In this document: positions 7,918 through 15,024 of the stretch, piece by piece | Layout of the letters: every line of letters starts with the position of its first letter | Position numbering within the stretch: position 1 is the first letter of the stretch | Virus record (IMG/VR): IMGVR_UViG_3300010354_000656 | Span: 1 to 23,867 of that record | Origin: a virus | DNA: 23,867 nt | Strand: one strand, 5' to 3' | Notes under the pieces: model-generated | What the model was told of the DNA's origin: nothing | The model's input: the letters and a program-made list of their open reading frames with translations, nothing else | Databases searched by the model: none | Position numbers and translations under genes: made by a program

Positions 7918-9300
7918 ATGGCATTTAGTACAAGAGCTTTTGATTTATATTACAAGAGGATGGGTCCAACTGGAAGCAATGCAGGTGCAAAGGCTTATAC
8001 GGGGTATATAGTTGAAAACTGGTATACGAGTAGTAGCAACTCCCCAGTAGTATCAGCATCATATTTAAACTTTCCAAAAGACACAATCTCAAACATATAT
8101 TTAACAACGCGTAATGTTAATAGTAATGCTCGTTTTGCAATACTCCCATGGGGATCCGCAGCATGTGACTTTTTATGGAATGTAACTGTACCATCGTGGT
8201 CTTACTACCAATCACAATCAACAGAAACAAGATATGGTTCATCTGGAACAACTGATGTTATTTATAGAATTTGGACGGTTGACACACACCAATCAAGAAG
8301 CTTCTTTAAAGACAATGTTTCATCGTTTAATGGCTTCGGTGTGAGTACTTATCCAATTACATCAAGCTGGCGTATACTAGATAGAAAATTGATTAGCGGC
8401 AGCAACAACATCCCAGCATCCTTTAAGTATGTTCACGAAGACAACAACTCACTAGCATACCCGGTGTTTATAGGTAGTGAGCAAAGTTATATTGCTACTG
8501 ACACATCACTGCAGTATGGATATGAAGCAAAATGGCCAACACTATCATCAACATCAACAGGATCGTTTAGTAAACAGTATTTTGATGATGATGGTGGAGC
8601 TGCAATTACACGAGCTGCTATAAGTGCCTCATTAGTAACAGCTTCCATCTCAGGCTCCAGCAACACTGCCACTGCTCTAAGACATATGACCCAAGCACTA
8701 AAAGCTAGAAGATTATTTTTCCCAATACCTGTCAGTGGCAGTGGCACTACTGGAGGTACCGATTATGTGTTTGGATACTTAACTGGGTATAAAGCAAGCG
8801 ATCTATTTCAAGACAATGGTGGAATCTATAATGTACAATTTACGCTTAAACGATCATTAGAAATAGACACATATCCTGATGAAGGTACCTATATGTCGGT
8901 GTTTATACACAACGTATTACCACAAATTCCATCAGCATCAGCCAGAGTACCGGGAGCTGATGGGTGGTATCCACCAGACACAAACATAATAAAGGTGGGA
9001 AATGGGTATCAAGCAACACCAATAATGACCTTTAGTGATGCAAATACCGGATACCTAGTAGAGCGATTCAGTATAACAGTTGTACAATATGGTTATCCAG
9101 CACAGTTGTGTTTTGAGGTTAGTGGATCGTTAGCAGATAACAAATATTTTGGAATTATTGTAGATGATGTGCAGGTTTGTCAAACAGGAGTAACAACAGA
9201 TCCAAGATTTATCAAACCACTTACAATCGAAGAAAGAACAAATATAGTAGCCGGCAAGTATGGCACTGTATCAGCACCAGCACCACCACCAATTGACTAA
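7918..9300 (+). CDS. phage structural protein (fibre/appendage-like), function unknown
   Basis: 460 residues, no recognised family. The composition is typical of a virion appendage: high Ser, Thr, Tyr and Gly, low Lys, many alternating beta-strands, no membrane segment. Two stretches stand out: a low-complexity Ser/Thr/Ala segment at ~235-255 (ISASLVTASISGSSNTATAL), perhaps a hinge, and a C-terminal beta domain ending FGIIVDDVQVCQTG, followed by a Pro/Ala tail (SAPAPPPID). The start ATG 7918 is preceded by AAGGA at a 5-base spacing, one of the few Shine-Dalgarno-like strings here, though it falls in the last codons of the upstream gene. Tight linkage on both sides (1 and 2 bases) suggests a shared transcript and a shared structure. 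Confidence 0.8.
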   Translation: MAFSTRAFDLYYKRMGPTGSNAGAKAYTGYIVENWYTSSSNSPVVSASYLNFPKDTISNIYLTTRNVNSNARFAILPWGSAACDFLWNVTVPSWSYYQSQSTETRYGSSGTTDVIYRIWTVDTHQSRSFFKDNVSSFNGFGVSTYPITSSWRILDRKLISGSNNIPASFKYVHEDNNSLAYPVFIGSEQSYIATDTSLQYGYEAKWPTLSSTSTGSFSKQYFDDDGGAAITRAAISASLVTASISGSSNTATALRHMTQALKARRLFFPIPVSGSGTTGGTDYVFGYLTGYKASDLFQDNGGIYNVQFTLKRSLEIDTYPDEGTYMSVFIHNVLPQIPSASARVPGADGWYPPDTNIIKVGNGYQATPIMTFSDANTGYLVERFSITVVQYGYPAQLCFEVSGSLADNKYFGIIVDDVQVCQTGVTTDPRFIKPLTIEERTNIVAGKYGTVSAPAPPPID

Positions 9301-9302
9301 TA

Positions 9303-9851
9303 ATGATCAACAATAGTGTAAATAGAAACGTTACAAGGCCATACCCAGTTTTACAAGCGTTGGTGAACGAACACGCATTAGGCAAGATACTAATTAAAAA
9401 CGTATACCAAGGCTGGCAAGGTGAGAGTATTCAACAAATAAGAGACAAACACGAATCAAATCCATATTCGCTTAGAATTGGAATGCCTCGAACAGACACT
9501 GAGTTGAAGGGTGATGCAATGTACTTTATATTACATTACCTATCCTACAATCCACTCACCAAAGATATAGAAAAGCGTGAATTAGTACCACTACGCAACA
9601 CTGAAAAAATCTATATCGGTCAATCTCTGGATGAAAAGGTGTATAGTGATTATCGATTATTTGTAGATGGTAACGTTATCGCTGATGATATGTATCTCAA
9701 GAAACATGAGTCAATAAAAGATACACCAGTAGGTGATTTATTAGTATCACTTGCACAGAAAATTGAAAAACTACAATTAGAAGTGATAAATTTGAAGCGT
9801 GAACTAAATAACAAACATATTTATACACAAGGTACCTTACATAATGAATGA
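9303..9851 (+). CDS. small fibre-associated protein with C-terminal coiled coil
   Basis: 182 residues. The N-terminal ~130 residues are mixed alpha/beta (LGKILIKNVYQGWQGESIQQ, GDAMYFILHYLSYNP). Residues ~115-140 (YRLFVDGNVIADDMYLKK) resemble the segment that precedes the S74 intramolecular chaperone in many phage fibres. Where the chaperone domain would begin, the protein instead goes directly into an amphipathic heptad helix (DLLVSLAQKIEKLQLEVINLKREL) and stops. It could be a trimeric fibre tip or collar protein, or a remnant of a longer S74-type fibre. The gene overlaps the next one by 8 bases. The function is inference; no catalytic motif is visible. Confidence 0.75.
   Translation: MINNSVNRNVTRPYPVLQALVNEHALGKILIKNVYQGWQGESIQQIRDKHESNPYSLRIGMPRTDTELKGDAMYFILHYLSYNPLTKDIEKRELVPLRNTEKIYIGQSLDEKVYSDYRLFVDGNVIADDMYLKKHESIKDTPVGDLLVSLAQKIEKLQLEVINLKRELNNKHIYTQGTLHNE
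9818..9825 (+). promoter_or_regulatory. TATTTATA, partial late-motif match before the ligase fusion gene
   Basis: TATTTATA lies inside the 3' end of the preceding gene, 18 bases before ATG 9844. It shares the first eight positions of TATTTATTA except the last base. Because it is in coding sequence and inexact, it is a weaker candidate than the intergenic copies. Confidence 0.22.
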
Positions 9852-11721
9852 ATTAACTAAATTCTTAGTTGAAAGCATATTGACTGAAGCACCAGCCGGA
9901 ATAACAGTATTGTTACCGGGTGGATTTAAGCCACCACACGGTGGTCATCTAGCATTAGCACAGCTATACGCATCACAACCAAACGTTTCCCAAGTAAAAA
10001 TACTTATAGGGCCAAAAGAAAGAGATGGCTACACAAGGGAGCAAAGCATGGCCGTTTGGAAAAAATTACTACTTGGATCACCAAACATAACAGTAGAACC
10101 GGTAGCAGAAAACAATCCACTATTAGGAGCCTACAAGTTTATTGAAACAGCCAAACCAGGAACTTATGCATTGGCTGCAAGTTCAAAAGGAGATGATTAT
10201 GCTAGAGTTAAACAGTTTGTTGATGGGCATGGTCCTAGTGGTAAATACAAGAGAGAGGGGGTTAATGTTGTTGAGTTACCACTAAACAGCAGACCAATAG
10301 TGTACAAAAACAGAACTGATAGTCGTAATGGACAGGAGGTTAGTGCAACCGTTCTTAGACAAGACTTAGCAACACAAAACTATAATGATTTCAAATCTAA
10401 TTATCCAGGACAACCAGAAAACATACTTAAAGACGTTTTCAACATACTAACAAAAAAGCCAATGAGAGAGTCGATGTTGTTAACCGAAGGTGGTGCAGCA
10501 GGTCATATGACACATCCTTACGAAGATTATGATCTAACGTTTGAAGACATTAAAAACATGATTGACTCTGCGTTGAGTGGTACGATTGAGTTTGCTCAAG
10601 AAAAGTTAGATGGTCAAAACTTAATGGTGACTTACAAGGATGGTGCAGTACGAGCAGCAAGAAATAAAGGTCATGTTAAAAATGCTGGTGCAACATCACT
10701 AACAGTAAAACAAATAGAAGACACGTTTGCTGGTAGAGGTCCAATACAAACTGCATTTGCAGAAGCAATGAAGGATTTGGAAAAAGCAATCAGCAAACTA
10801 ACACCAGCACAAAAACAAAAGTTTTTTGCAAATGGAAAAAAGTTTGTAAATCTAGAAGTTCTTTATCCAGAAACAGCAAACGTAGTACCTTACGGAGCAG
10901 CACAGCTTAGACTTCACAACATCACAGAATACGATCCTAATGGAAACGTGCTTGGAACAGATGCGGATTCAGCTGCAAGATTGCAAGGAGCACTGAGACA
11001 AGTAGAAGCAGAAAACCAGAAAACATATCAAATCAGAATCACAGATCCAGTCACAATCAACAAATCAAAAGACTACGAAAAGCAAAGGGCTGAGTTGGAT
11101 AAAATAGTAGATGATCTGCGTAACAAATTTAAACTCAAGCCATCTGACAAACTGGGAATGTATATACAAGAGTGGTGGAAAAAGTACATTACCGATATAG
11201 CAAAAACATATGGATATAAACCAACACCTGATACATTGCAGCAATTAGTAAATAGGTGGGGATTTTCAAATAAAGAAGTTAATATCAAAGCAATTCGCGA
11301 CGGAATCCAAAACGAGGATTTTAAAAACTGGGTTGATACTTTTGACAAAACCGATTTAGCAACACAAAAAAAGGTTTGTGTGAAACCAATTGAAAATCTG
11401 TTTTTAAAGCTGGGAGTTTACACGTTGAAAAACGTAGCACAGCTTGTAGCACTTAATCCTAACGATAGCGTAAGACAAATTAAAAGTGATCTACAATCAG
11501 CAATTGAACAGATTCGTGCAGCCGCTGCATCATCTGATATGGGTGATGATGACGCAGCATTAAAGTTTCTTAGAAGAGAATTACAACGTCTTAAGGACAT
11601 AGGAGGATTCAAAGCAATTGTACCACTGGAAGGCATTGTATTTAAGTATGATGGCAAACTTTACAAACTAACAGGTGCCTTTGCACCAATCAATCAAATA
11701 CTCGGATATTTAAAATTTTAA
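9844..11721 (+). CDS. fused nucleotidyltransferase (NMNAT/cytidylyltransferase-like) and ATP-dependent polynucleotide ligase
   Basis: 625 residues with three parts. Residues 1-15 (MNELTKFLVESILTE) form a short amphipathic leader ending LTE. Residues ~19-205 are a nucleotidyltransferase of the HxGH superfamily: GGFKPPHGGH (H32, H35) and the ISSTxxR-like VSATVLR (S167-R172), the nucleotide-binding signatures of NMN adenylyltransferases and TagD-type cytidylyltransferases. Residues ~215-625 carry covalent nucleotidyltransferase (ligase/capping) motifs: motif I EKLDGQN with K254 as the likely AMP-accepting lysine, motif III FVNLEVLYP (E338), motif IV LEGIVFK (E596-K601) and motif V-like KLYKLTG (K608). 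About 250 mostly helical residues separate motifs III and IV, far more than usual. MLLTEGGAAGH at 211-221 could be a second processing point. It may repair RNA or DNA ends; the substrate is unknown. Domain calls are firm, the pathway is inference. Confidence 0.88.
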   Translation: MNELTKFLVESILTEAPAGITVLLPGGFKPPHGGHLALAQLYASQPNVSQVKILIGPKERDGYTREQSMAVWKKLLLGSPNITVEPVAENNPLLGAYKFIETAKPGTYALAASSKGDDYARVKQFVDGHGPSGKYKREGVNVVELPLNSRPIVYKNRTDSRNGQEVSATVLRQDLATQNYNDFKSNYPGQPENILKDVFNILTKKPMRESMLLTEGGAAGHMTHPYEDYDLTFEDIKNMIDSALSGTIEFAQEKLDGQNLMVTYKDGAVRAARNKGHVKNAGATSLTVKQIEDTFAGRGPIQTAFAEAMKDLEKAISKLTPAQKQKFFANGKKFVNLEVLYPETANVVPYGAAQLRLHNITEYDPNGNVLGTDADSAARLQGALRQVEAENQKTYQIRITDPVTINKSKDYEKQRAELDKIVDDLRNKFKLKPSDKLGMYIQEWWKKYITDIAKTYGYKPTPDTLQQLVNRWGFSNKEVNIKAIRDGIQNEDFKNWVDTFDKTDLATQKKVCVKPIENLFLKLGVYTLKNVAQLVALNPNDSVRQIKSDLQSAIEQIRAAAASSDMGDDDAALKFLRRELQRLKDIGGFKAIVPLEGIVFKYDGKLYKLTGAFAPINQILGYLKF

Positions 11722-11722
11722 C

Positions 11723-12037
11723 ATGAAACTTAGACCGTTAATTGAAAAACAAAAGTTGGAAGAGAAAAAGCAAGCTATTGCATCGTCTCCAGCAACAAAC
11801 ATAACACTTCACTATGACTCTGGATTTTCCAATGTTGGAGAAGAAGGGTCCCCAGAATTTTCTTGCACAATAAGCATGTCATCAACAGGTGGCAAAGAAT
11901 ATTTTCGCGGCGTACAAGACACAGAAGAAAGTGCAAAACTTGCTGAAGGAGTTAGATTGGAGTTACGCAGAGCTATGCGTAAGTTTGACAAACACGTACA
12001 ATATATAGTTGATAAATACAAGTTACAAGCACGATGA
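11723..12037 (+). CDS. small hypothetical protein with leader-like N-terminus
   Basis: 104 residues, no family recognised. It begins MKLRPLIEKQKLEEKK, similar in layout to the short Met-basic-hydrophobic-Glu leaders of neighbours at 15017, 15580 and 16365. A beta-strand section follows (residues 27-60, NITLHYDSGFSNVG, FSCTISMSSTGG), then a basic C-terminal helix (~65-104, EGVRLELRRAMRKFDKHVQYIVDKYKL). The strands-then-helix pattern resembles a small dsRBD- or KH-sized fold, but I cannot assign one. It starts one base after the ligase fusion gene and overlaps the next gene by ATGA, so it is translationally coupled on both sides and could be a partner of either. Good coding evidence, unknown role. 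Confidence 0.7.
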   Translation: MKLRPLIEKQKLEEKKQAIASSPATNITLHYDSGFSNVGEEGSPEFSCTISMSSTGGKEYFRGVQDTEESAKLAEGVRLELRRAMRKFDKHVQYIVDKYKLQAR

Positions 12038-12537
12038 AAACAACCTACGTTACAACTGGAGCAAAGCCAACCAAGAGAGTAGAAGGCGATATTTGGGAAG
12101 AGAGAGGCAAAACATGGACCATAAAGAATGGTGTTAAAAGAACCGTATCTAAAATGGACCACGCTCGAAAACAATTTGCAACACCATTTACATGTCCTAA
12201 TTGCGGTAGTACAATGAAACACCACTTGGATGAAAAAATGTGGACAATACACAAGTTATGCTTTAATTGTGTCATTGACATGGAGCATGAAGTAATGAAA
12301 GCAGGAAAGTGGGAAGAGTATGAAAAAGGTAAGATAGTTGCAAATGCAAACGGTTACCTAAAAGATCTACAAGATTATCTACAAGATTATTTAAAAGAGA
12401 GTGTTGCACAAGCACACGTTACAGAGGATGGGCTTATAGAAGGTTGGTCAGATGCAAGCCAAACACACTTAAAGCAGGTAAGTGATACAGTAATACAAGA
12501 CATAACTAAAAAAGTAGAGGATTACAAAAATGTTTGA
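12034..12537 (+). CDS. zinc-ribbon phage protein, function unknown
   Basis: 167 residues. A four-cysteine zinc ribbon is clear: C54-P-N-C57 and C76-F-N-C79, separated by ~18 residues containing HH and a WTIH segment. The N-terminal region (IWEERGKTWTIKNGVKRTV) and the ribbon are of a kind I recall as recurrent in marine T4-like phages, without assigned function. A helical C-terminal half follows, including a duplicated QDYL from a 12-base tandem repeat (12367-12390). ATGA overlap with the gene before and an 8-base overlap with the gene after indicate coupling. It could bind nucleic acid or stabilise a protein contact. No catalytic residues are evident. Confidence 0.78.
   Translation: MKTTYVTTGAKPTKRVEGDIWEERGKTWTIKNGVKRTVSKMDHARKQFATPFTCPNCGSTMKHHLDEKMWTIHKLCFNCVIDMEHEVMKAGKWEEYEKGKIVANANGYLKDLQDYLQDYLKESVAQAHVTEDGLIEGWSDASQTHLKQVSDTVIQDITKKVEDYKNV
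12367..12390 (+). repeat. 12-base perfect tandem duplication (two copies)
   Basis: CTACAAGATTAT occurs twice head-to-tail inside the zinc-ribbon gene, duplicating LQDY in the protein and preserving the reading frame. It is probably a recent slippage event extending a helix by about one turn. Confidence 0.8.
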
Positions 12538-13138
12538 GCCATCAATTATAGTAGCATTTATAACGGGTGTATTGGGACCTATAATAGTACTTGTTGTCAA
12601 ACATTATTTAGACAAGTATAAGAAGAGTGATATAGTAGCAGATACACTAATCACTAGTGAAAAAATCACCAACAAACTTGAGCATATTAAGCATGAGTTT
12701 GGAGCTGATCGTGTTTGGCTAACGCAATTTCACAACGGTGGCCACTTTTATCCAACCGGAAAATCCATAGCAAAGTTTAGTATGGTGTACGAGACAGTTG
12801 AGGCTGGTGTGAAATCTATACAAAGCAGCTTTCAAAACATCCCAGTAAGTTTGTTTAGTAAATCAATCAACACACTACTTGAAAACAATGTCATCGAAAT
12901 CCCGGATTTTAAAGATGAGAGTGTTGCTACTTACGGATTAAAATATATTGCTGAGGAATCCGAATGCAAGTCAGCATATTATTTTGCTATAAAAACGATT
13001 GATGAGAGGTTTATTGGTGTAATATCTGTAGAATACACAAAAAGAAAAACAAAACTCGATCAAGAATCTATTAACCATTTAGCAAACCACGCCACAGCAA
13101 TAGGTGGTGTTCTTAATACACACTTACATAAAAACTAA
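12530..13138 (+). CDS. membrane-anchored GAF-like sensor domain protein
   Basis: 202 residues. A single N-terminal membrane segment (residues ~5-25, IIVAFITGVLGPIIVLVVKH) is followed by a basic stretch (KYKKSD) and then a soluble ~160-residue domain. That domain has a GAF-like order: helix, strand with RVWLTQFHNGGHFYPTG, a variable loop, a helix, then the closing strands YYFAIKTIDERFIGVISVEYTK and the terminal helix INHLANHATAIGGVL. GAF domains bind cyclic nucleotides, tetrapyrroles or small molecules, and the FHNGG motif could be part of a ligand pocket. By the positive-inside rule the soluble domain should face the cytoplasm. It overlaps the zinc-ribbon gene by 8 bases. It might sense host state or anchor something at the membrane; function unknown. 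The GAF assignment is by pattern only. Confidence 0.7.
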   Translation: MFEPSIIVAFITGVLGPIIVLVVKHYLDKYKKSDIVADTLITSEKITNKLEHIKHEFGADRVWLTQFHNGGHFYPTGKSIAKFSMVYETVEAGVKSIQSSFQNIPVSLFSKSINTLLENNVIEIPDFKDESVATYGLKYIAEESECKSAYYFAIKTIDERFIGVISVEYTKRKTKLDQESINHLANHATAIGGVLNTHLHKN

Positions 13139-13139
13139 T

Positions 13140-13967
13140 ATGAACGAAGAATCTAAAGGACTTTGGCATAACATTCGAGCTAAGCGAGCAAGAGGAGAAA
13201 AACCAGCTCGTAAAGGCTCCGATGCATACAACAAAGCAGTAGCAGCCGCTAAAAAAATAAATGCAATGAACGAAGAGGTTAGCATACAAGAATCACCAGA
13301 TGGCCTTACGGTTAATATAATAGAGGGTGGTAAAAAGATTGGTGAAATAGCGTTAGAAACATACGACCAAAAACACTACACCATTATAGATGCAAACATA
13401 GAGGACACAGAAAGAGGTAAGGGATATTATCAAAAAGCAATAATAGAGCTACTCAACAAAAAACCAAACATCATCATACACTCTGTATTCAGATCACCAG
13501 AAGCGGAGAGAGCTTGGCAGAGTCTATTAAAAAAGCTACCAGCGGACATTAAGCATAAAATACGGAAGTATCCTGAAGAAGGAACAACAGATATCGCAAT
13601 AACAAAAGGTGGAGCAATGAATGAAGTAACAATGTGTGAAACTTGCGCTCTTAGACTGCTAGAGGATATAAAAGCTGGCAAGTATGAACTTAATGAGGCT
13701 GAATATCAAGGTCGTGAAGTCAAGCTTGGTAAGCCGTTCAGACCAAAAGGAGGACCAAAAAAATTTGCAGTATATGTTAAAAACGATAAAGGAAATGTAG
13801 TAAAAGTGAATTTCGGAGATCCTGGACTATCAATAAAAAGAGATAATCCGGAACGCAAAAAAGCATTTAGAGCACGTCACAAGTGCTCACAAAAGAAAGA
13901 CAGAACAAGTGCAGGGTATTGGAGTTGTAGAATGTGGTCAAGTAAACCAGTTAGTAAAATCGTATAA
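13140..13967 (+). CDS. three-module protein: basic N-terminal motif, GNAT-like domain, C-terminal DUF-type phage domain
   Basis: 275 residues from ATG 13140, one base after the previous stop; an in-frame upstream start at 13104 would overlap the GAF gene by 35 bases and is less likely. Module 1 (1-40, GLWHNIRAKRARGEKPARKG) is a basic segment common in marine phage proteins. Module 2 (~45-155) looks like a GNAT acetyltransferase: it ends strands with DTERGKGYYQKAIIELL, like acetyl-CoA motif A R-x-x-G-x-G, followed by a strand/helix pair. Module 3 (~190-275) has GKPFRPKGGPKKFAVYVKN, VNFGDPG, RARHKCSQKK and YWSCRMW; I recall this as a widespread viral DUF (DUF6321-like, number uncertain) with two conserved cysteines. 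Stop and next start overlap by one base (TAATG). It may acetylate host or phage proteins; the substrate is unknown. Confidence 0.75.
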   Translation: MNEESKGLWHNIRAKRARGEKPARKGSDAYNKAVAAAKKINAMNEEVSIQESPDGLTVNIIEGGKKIGEIALETYDQKHYTIIDANIEDTERGKGYYQKAIIELLNKKPNIIIHSVFRSPEAERAWQSLLKKLPADIKHKIRKYPEEGTTDIAITKGGAMNEVTMCETCALRLLEDIKAGKYELNEAEYQGREVKLGKPFRPKGGPKKFAVYVKNDKGNVVKVNFGDPGLSIKRDNPERKKAFRARHKCSQKKDRTSAGYWSCRMWSSKPVSKIV

Positions 13968-14575
13968 TGGCCGTTGTTTATCAACACATAAGAAAAGATA
14001 CGAAGGAAGTGTTCTATGTTGGAATAGGCACTACAGAAAAAAGAGCACTATCTGATAGAGTTAGAAATGCTTTGTGGCATAACGTGGTCCAAAAAGCTGG
14101 TGGGTTTGAATATCAAATTTTAGCAAGCAGTTTATCGTGGAAAGAGGCTTGCAATGAAGAGAAGAGGCTTATATCAATTTATGGTAGACGTGATATTGGG
14201 ACAGGTATATTAGTCAACATGACTGATGGCGGTGATGGTCTGAGTGGATATAAACCCACCACAGAGTCTAACAAAAAAAGATCTGAAGCATTGTTGGGTA
14301 GAAAGAAGGTTTATGTAAAGGGTCCTAGAAAGAATCTGACTGAAGAACATAAGGTTAAATTGAGAAAACCCAAAAGCAATACTGAAAACTACAAAAAACC
14401 AAAAACAACAGAAGCAATAAAGAATTCAGCTAATACTAGAAGGAGGGTTACAGTAGAACAAGTTCAATTAATACATGAACTATTTATTAAGGGATTTACT
14501 AGAGGACAGATATCTATACAACTTAATATAACTGTGGATTTAGTTCAAAAATGGAAACACAAAACATTAAAATAA
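13967..14575 (+). CDS. GIY-YIG free-standing homing endonuclease
   Basis: 202 residues. The N-terminal GIY-YIG domain (1-90) has VYQ and FYVG in place of GIY and YIG, a likely catalytic Arg at R26, and the Glu of EACNEEKRLI at about E65. NUMOD3-like DNA-binding repeats follow (TESNKKRSEALLGRK; LTEEHKVKLRKPK), then a C-terminal helix-turn-helix (QVQLIHELFIKGFTRGQISIQLNITVDLVQKWKH). This is the seg/mob type of free-standing homing endonuclease, which nicks an intergenic or coding site in related phages and copies itself by recombination. It sits between two small basic protein genes with a one-base overlap at its start and one base at its end, as a neat insertion. No intron splice features are apparent around it. 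Confidence 0.93.
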   Translation: MAVVYQHIRKDTKEVFYVGIGTTEKRALSDRVRNALWHNVVQKAGGFEYQILASSLSWKEACNEEKRLISIYGRRDIGTGILVNMTDGGDGLSGYKPTTESNKKRSEALLGRKKVYVKGPRKNLTEEHKVKLRKPKSNTENYKKPKTTEAIKNSANTRRRVTVEQVQLIHELFIKGFTRGQISIQLNITVDLVQKWKHKTLK

Positions 14576-14576
14576 T

Positions 14577-14783
14577 ATGCCATATAGAGTAAAAAAACAA
14601 GGAGATCAATATGTGGTGTATAAGAAGGACACTGGAAAGCGTGTTGGTGCAACGGCAGGAAACAAAGAAGCCCTACGTAAGTATTTAGCTGCTTTGCATA
14701 TCAACGCTAAGGAGGGAGTTGAACAAACACTACGTGAAGTTATCCGTACGGAAATCCGTAAGATGTTGAAAAAATCTTCTTAA
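14577..14783 (+). CDS. small basic phage protein
   Basis: 68 residues, strongly basic. The N-terminal part (MPYRVKKQGDQYVVYKKDTG) is a short beta hairpin-type domain found in many phages, often fused to other domains. The C-terminal helix TLREVIRTEIRKMLKK resembles the helical segment of the protein at 16784 (LLRKYIRTQIKSLMEAEE). The shared helix suggests the two meet the same partner, for instance the prohead core or protease pathway. It follows the homing endonuclease by one base. Function unknown. Confidence 0.72.
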   Translation: MPYRVKKQGDQYVVYKKDTGKRVGATAGNKEALRKYLAALHINAKEGVEQTLREVIRTEIRKMLKKSS

Positions 14784-14805
14784 CCAAAAAAACACTCAAT
14801 GGACA

Positions 14806-15024
14806 GTGACAGTAGTCAACAAGAAAATATCGAAGGAGACAGTAGCAACTTGGTGTATGATGCTCGCACTTTTTTTCAATCCTTTTGGGTTCGATATTGT
14901 ACAGTATTGGTTAATGTTACTAACTGGAAGTTTATGGAGAGCCAATTTCGTTTTGTATTGTGTAGCGGGTGTATTCTTTGGATTATCTACGTACTTTCGA
15001 TTCTTACATAAGAAGTATGACTAA
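14806..15024 (+). CDS. two-helix membrane protein (holin-like candidate)
   Basis: 72 residues starting at GTG 14806. Two hydrophobic helices are visible: ~15-40 (WCMMLALFFNPFGFDIVQYW and onward) and ~46-66 (ANFVLYCVAGVFFGLSTYF), with charged ends (KKISKE, FLHKKYD). Size and topology suit a small holin, but a generic inner-membrane protein is equally possible. The spanin-like pair at 17454-18150 is 2.4 kb away, not adjacent. A second frame starting at ATG 14799 is also open, but its product is less coherent, so I prefer this one. The 3' end overlaps the next gene by 8 bases, consistent with coupling. The 22-base gap upstream has no recognisable signal. Confidence 0.6.
   Translation: MTVVNKKISKETVATWCMMLALFFNPFGFDIVQYWLMLLTGSLWRANFVLYCVAGVFFGLSTYFRFLHKKYD

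Noticed and set aside
11812-12252. 146-codon open frame on the - strand
   Set aside because: It lies antisense to two well-supported + genes (11723 and 12034); the composition (many Cys, Phe, Ser) is a complement artefact.
14481-14489. Fifth exact TATTTATTA
   Set aside because: It is inside the homing endonuclease helix-turn-helix coding sequence (ELFIKGF), not before a gene, so it is probably chance and not listed as a promoter.
14799-15011. 70-codon ATG frame overlapping the two-TM gene
   Set aside because: Less coherent product than the GTG frame at 14806, which also overlaps the next gene in the coupling style used here; kept only as a finding.
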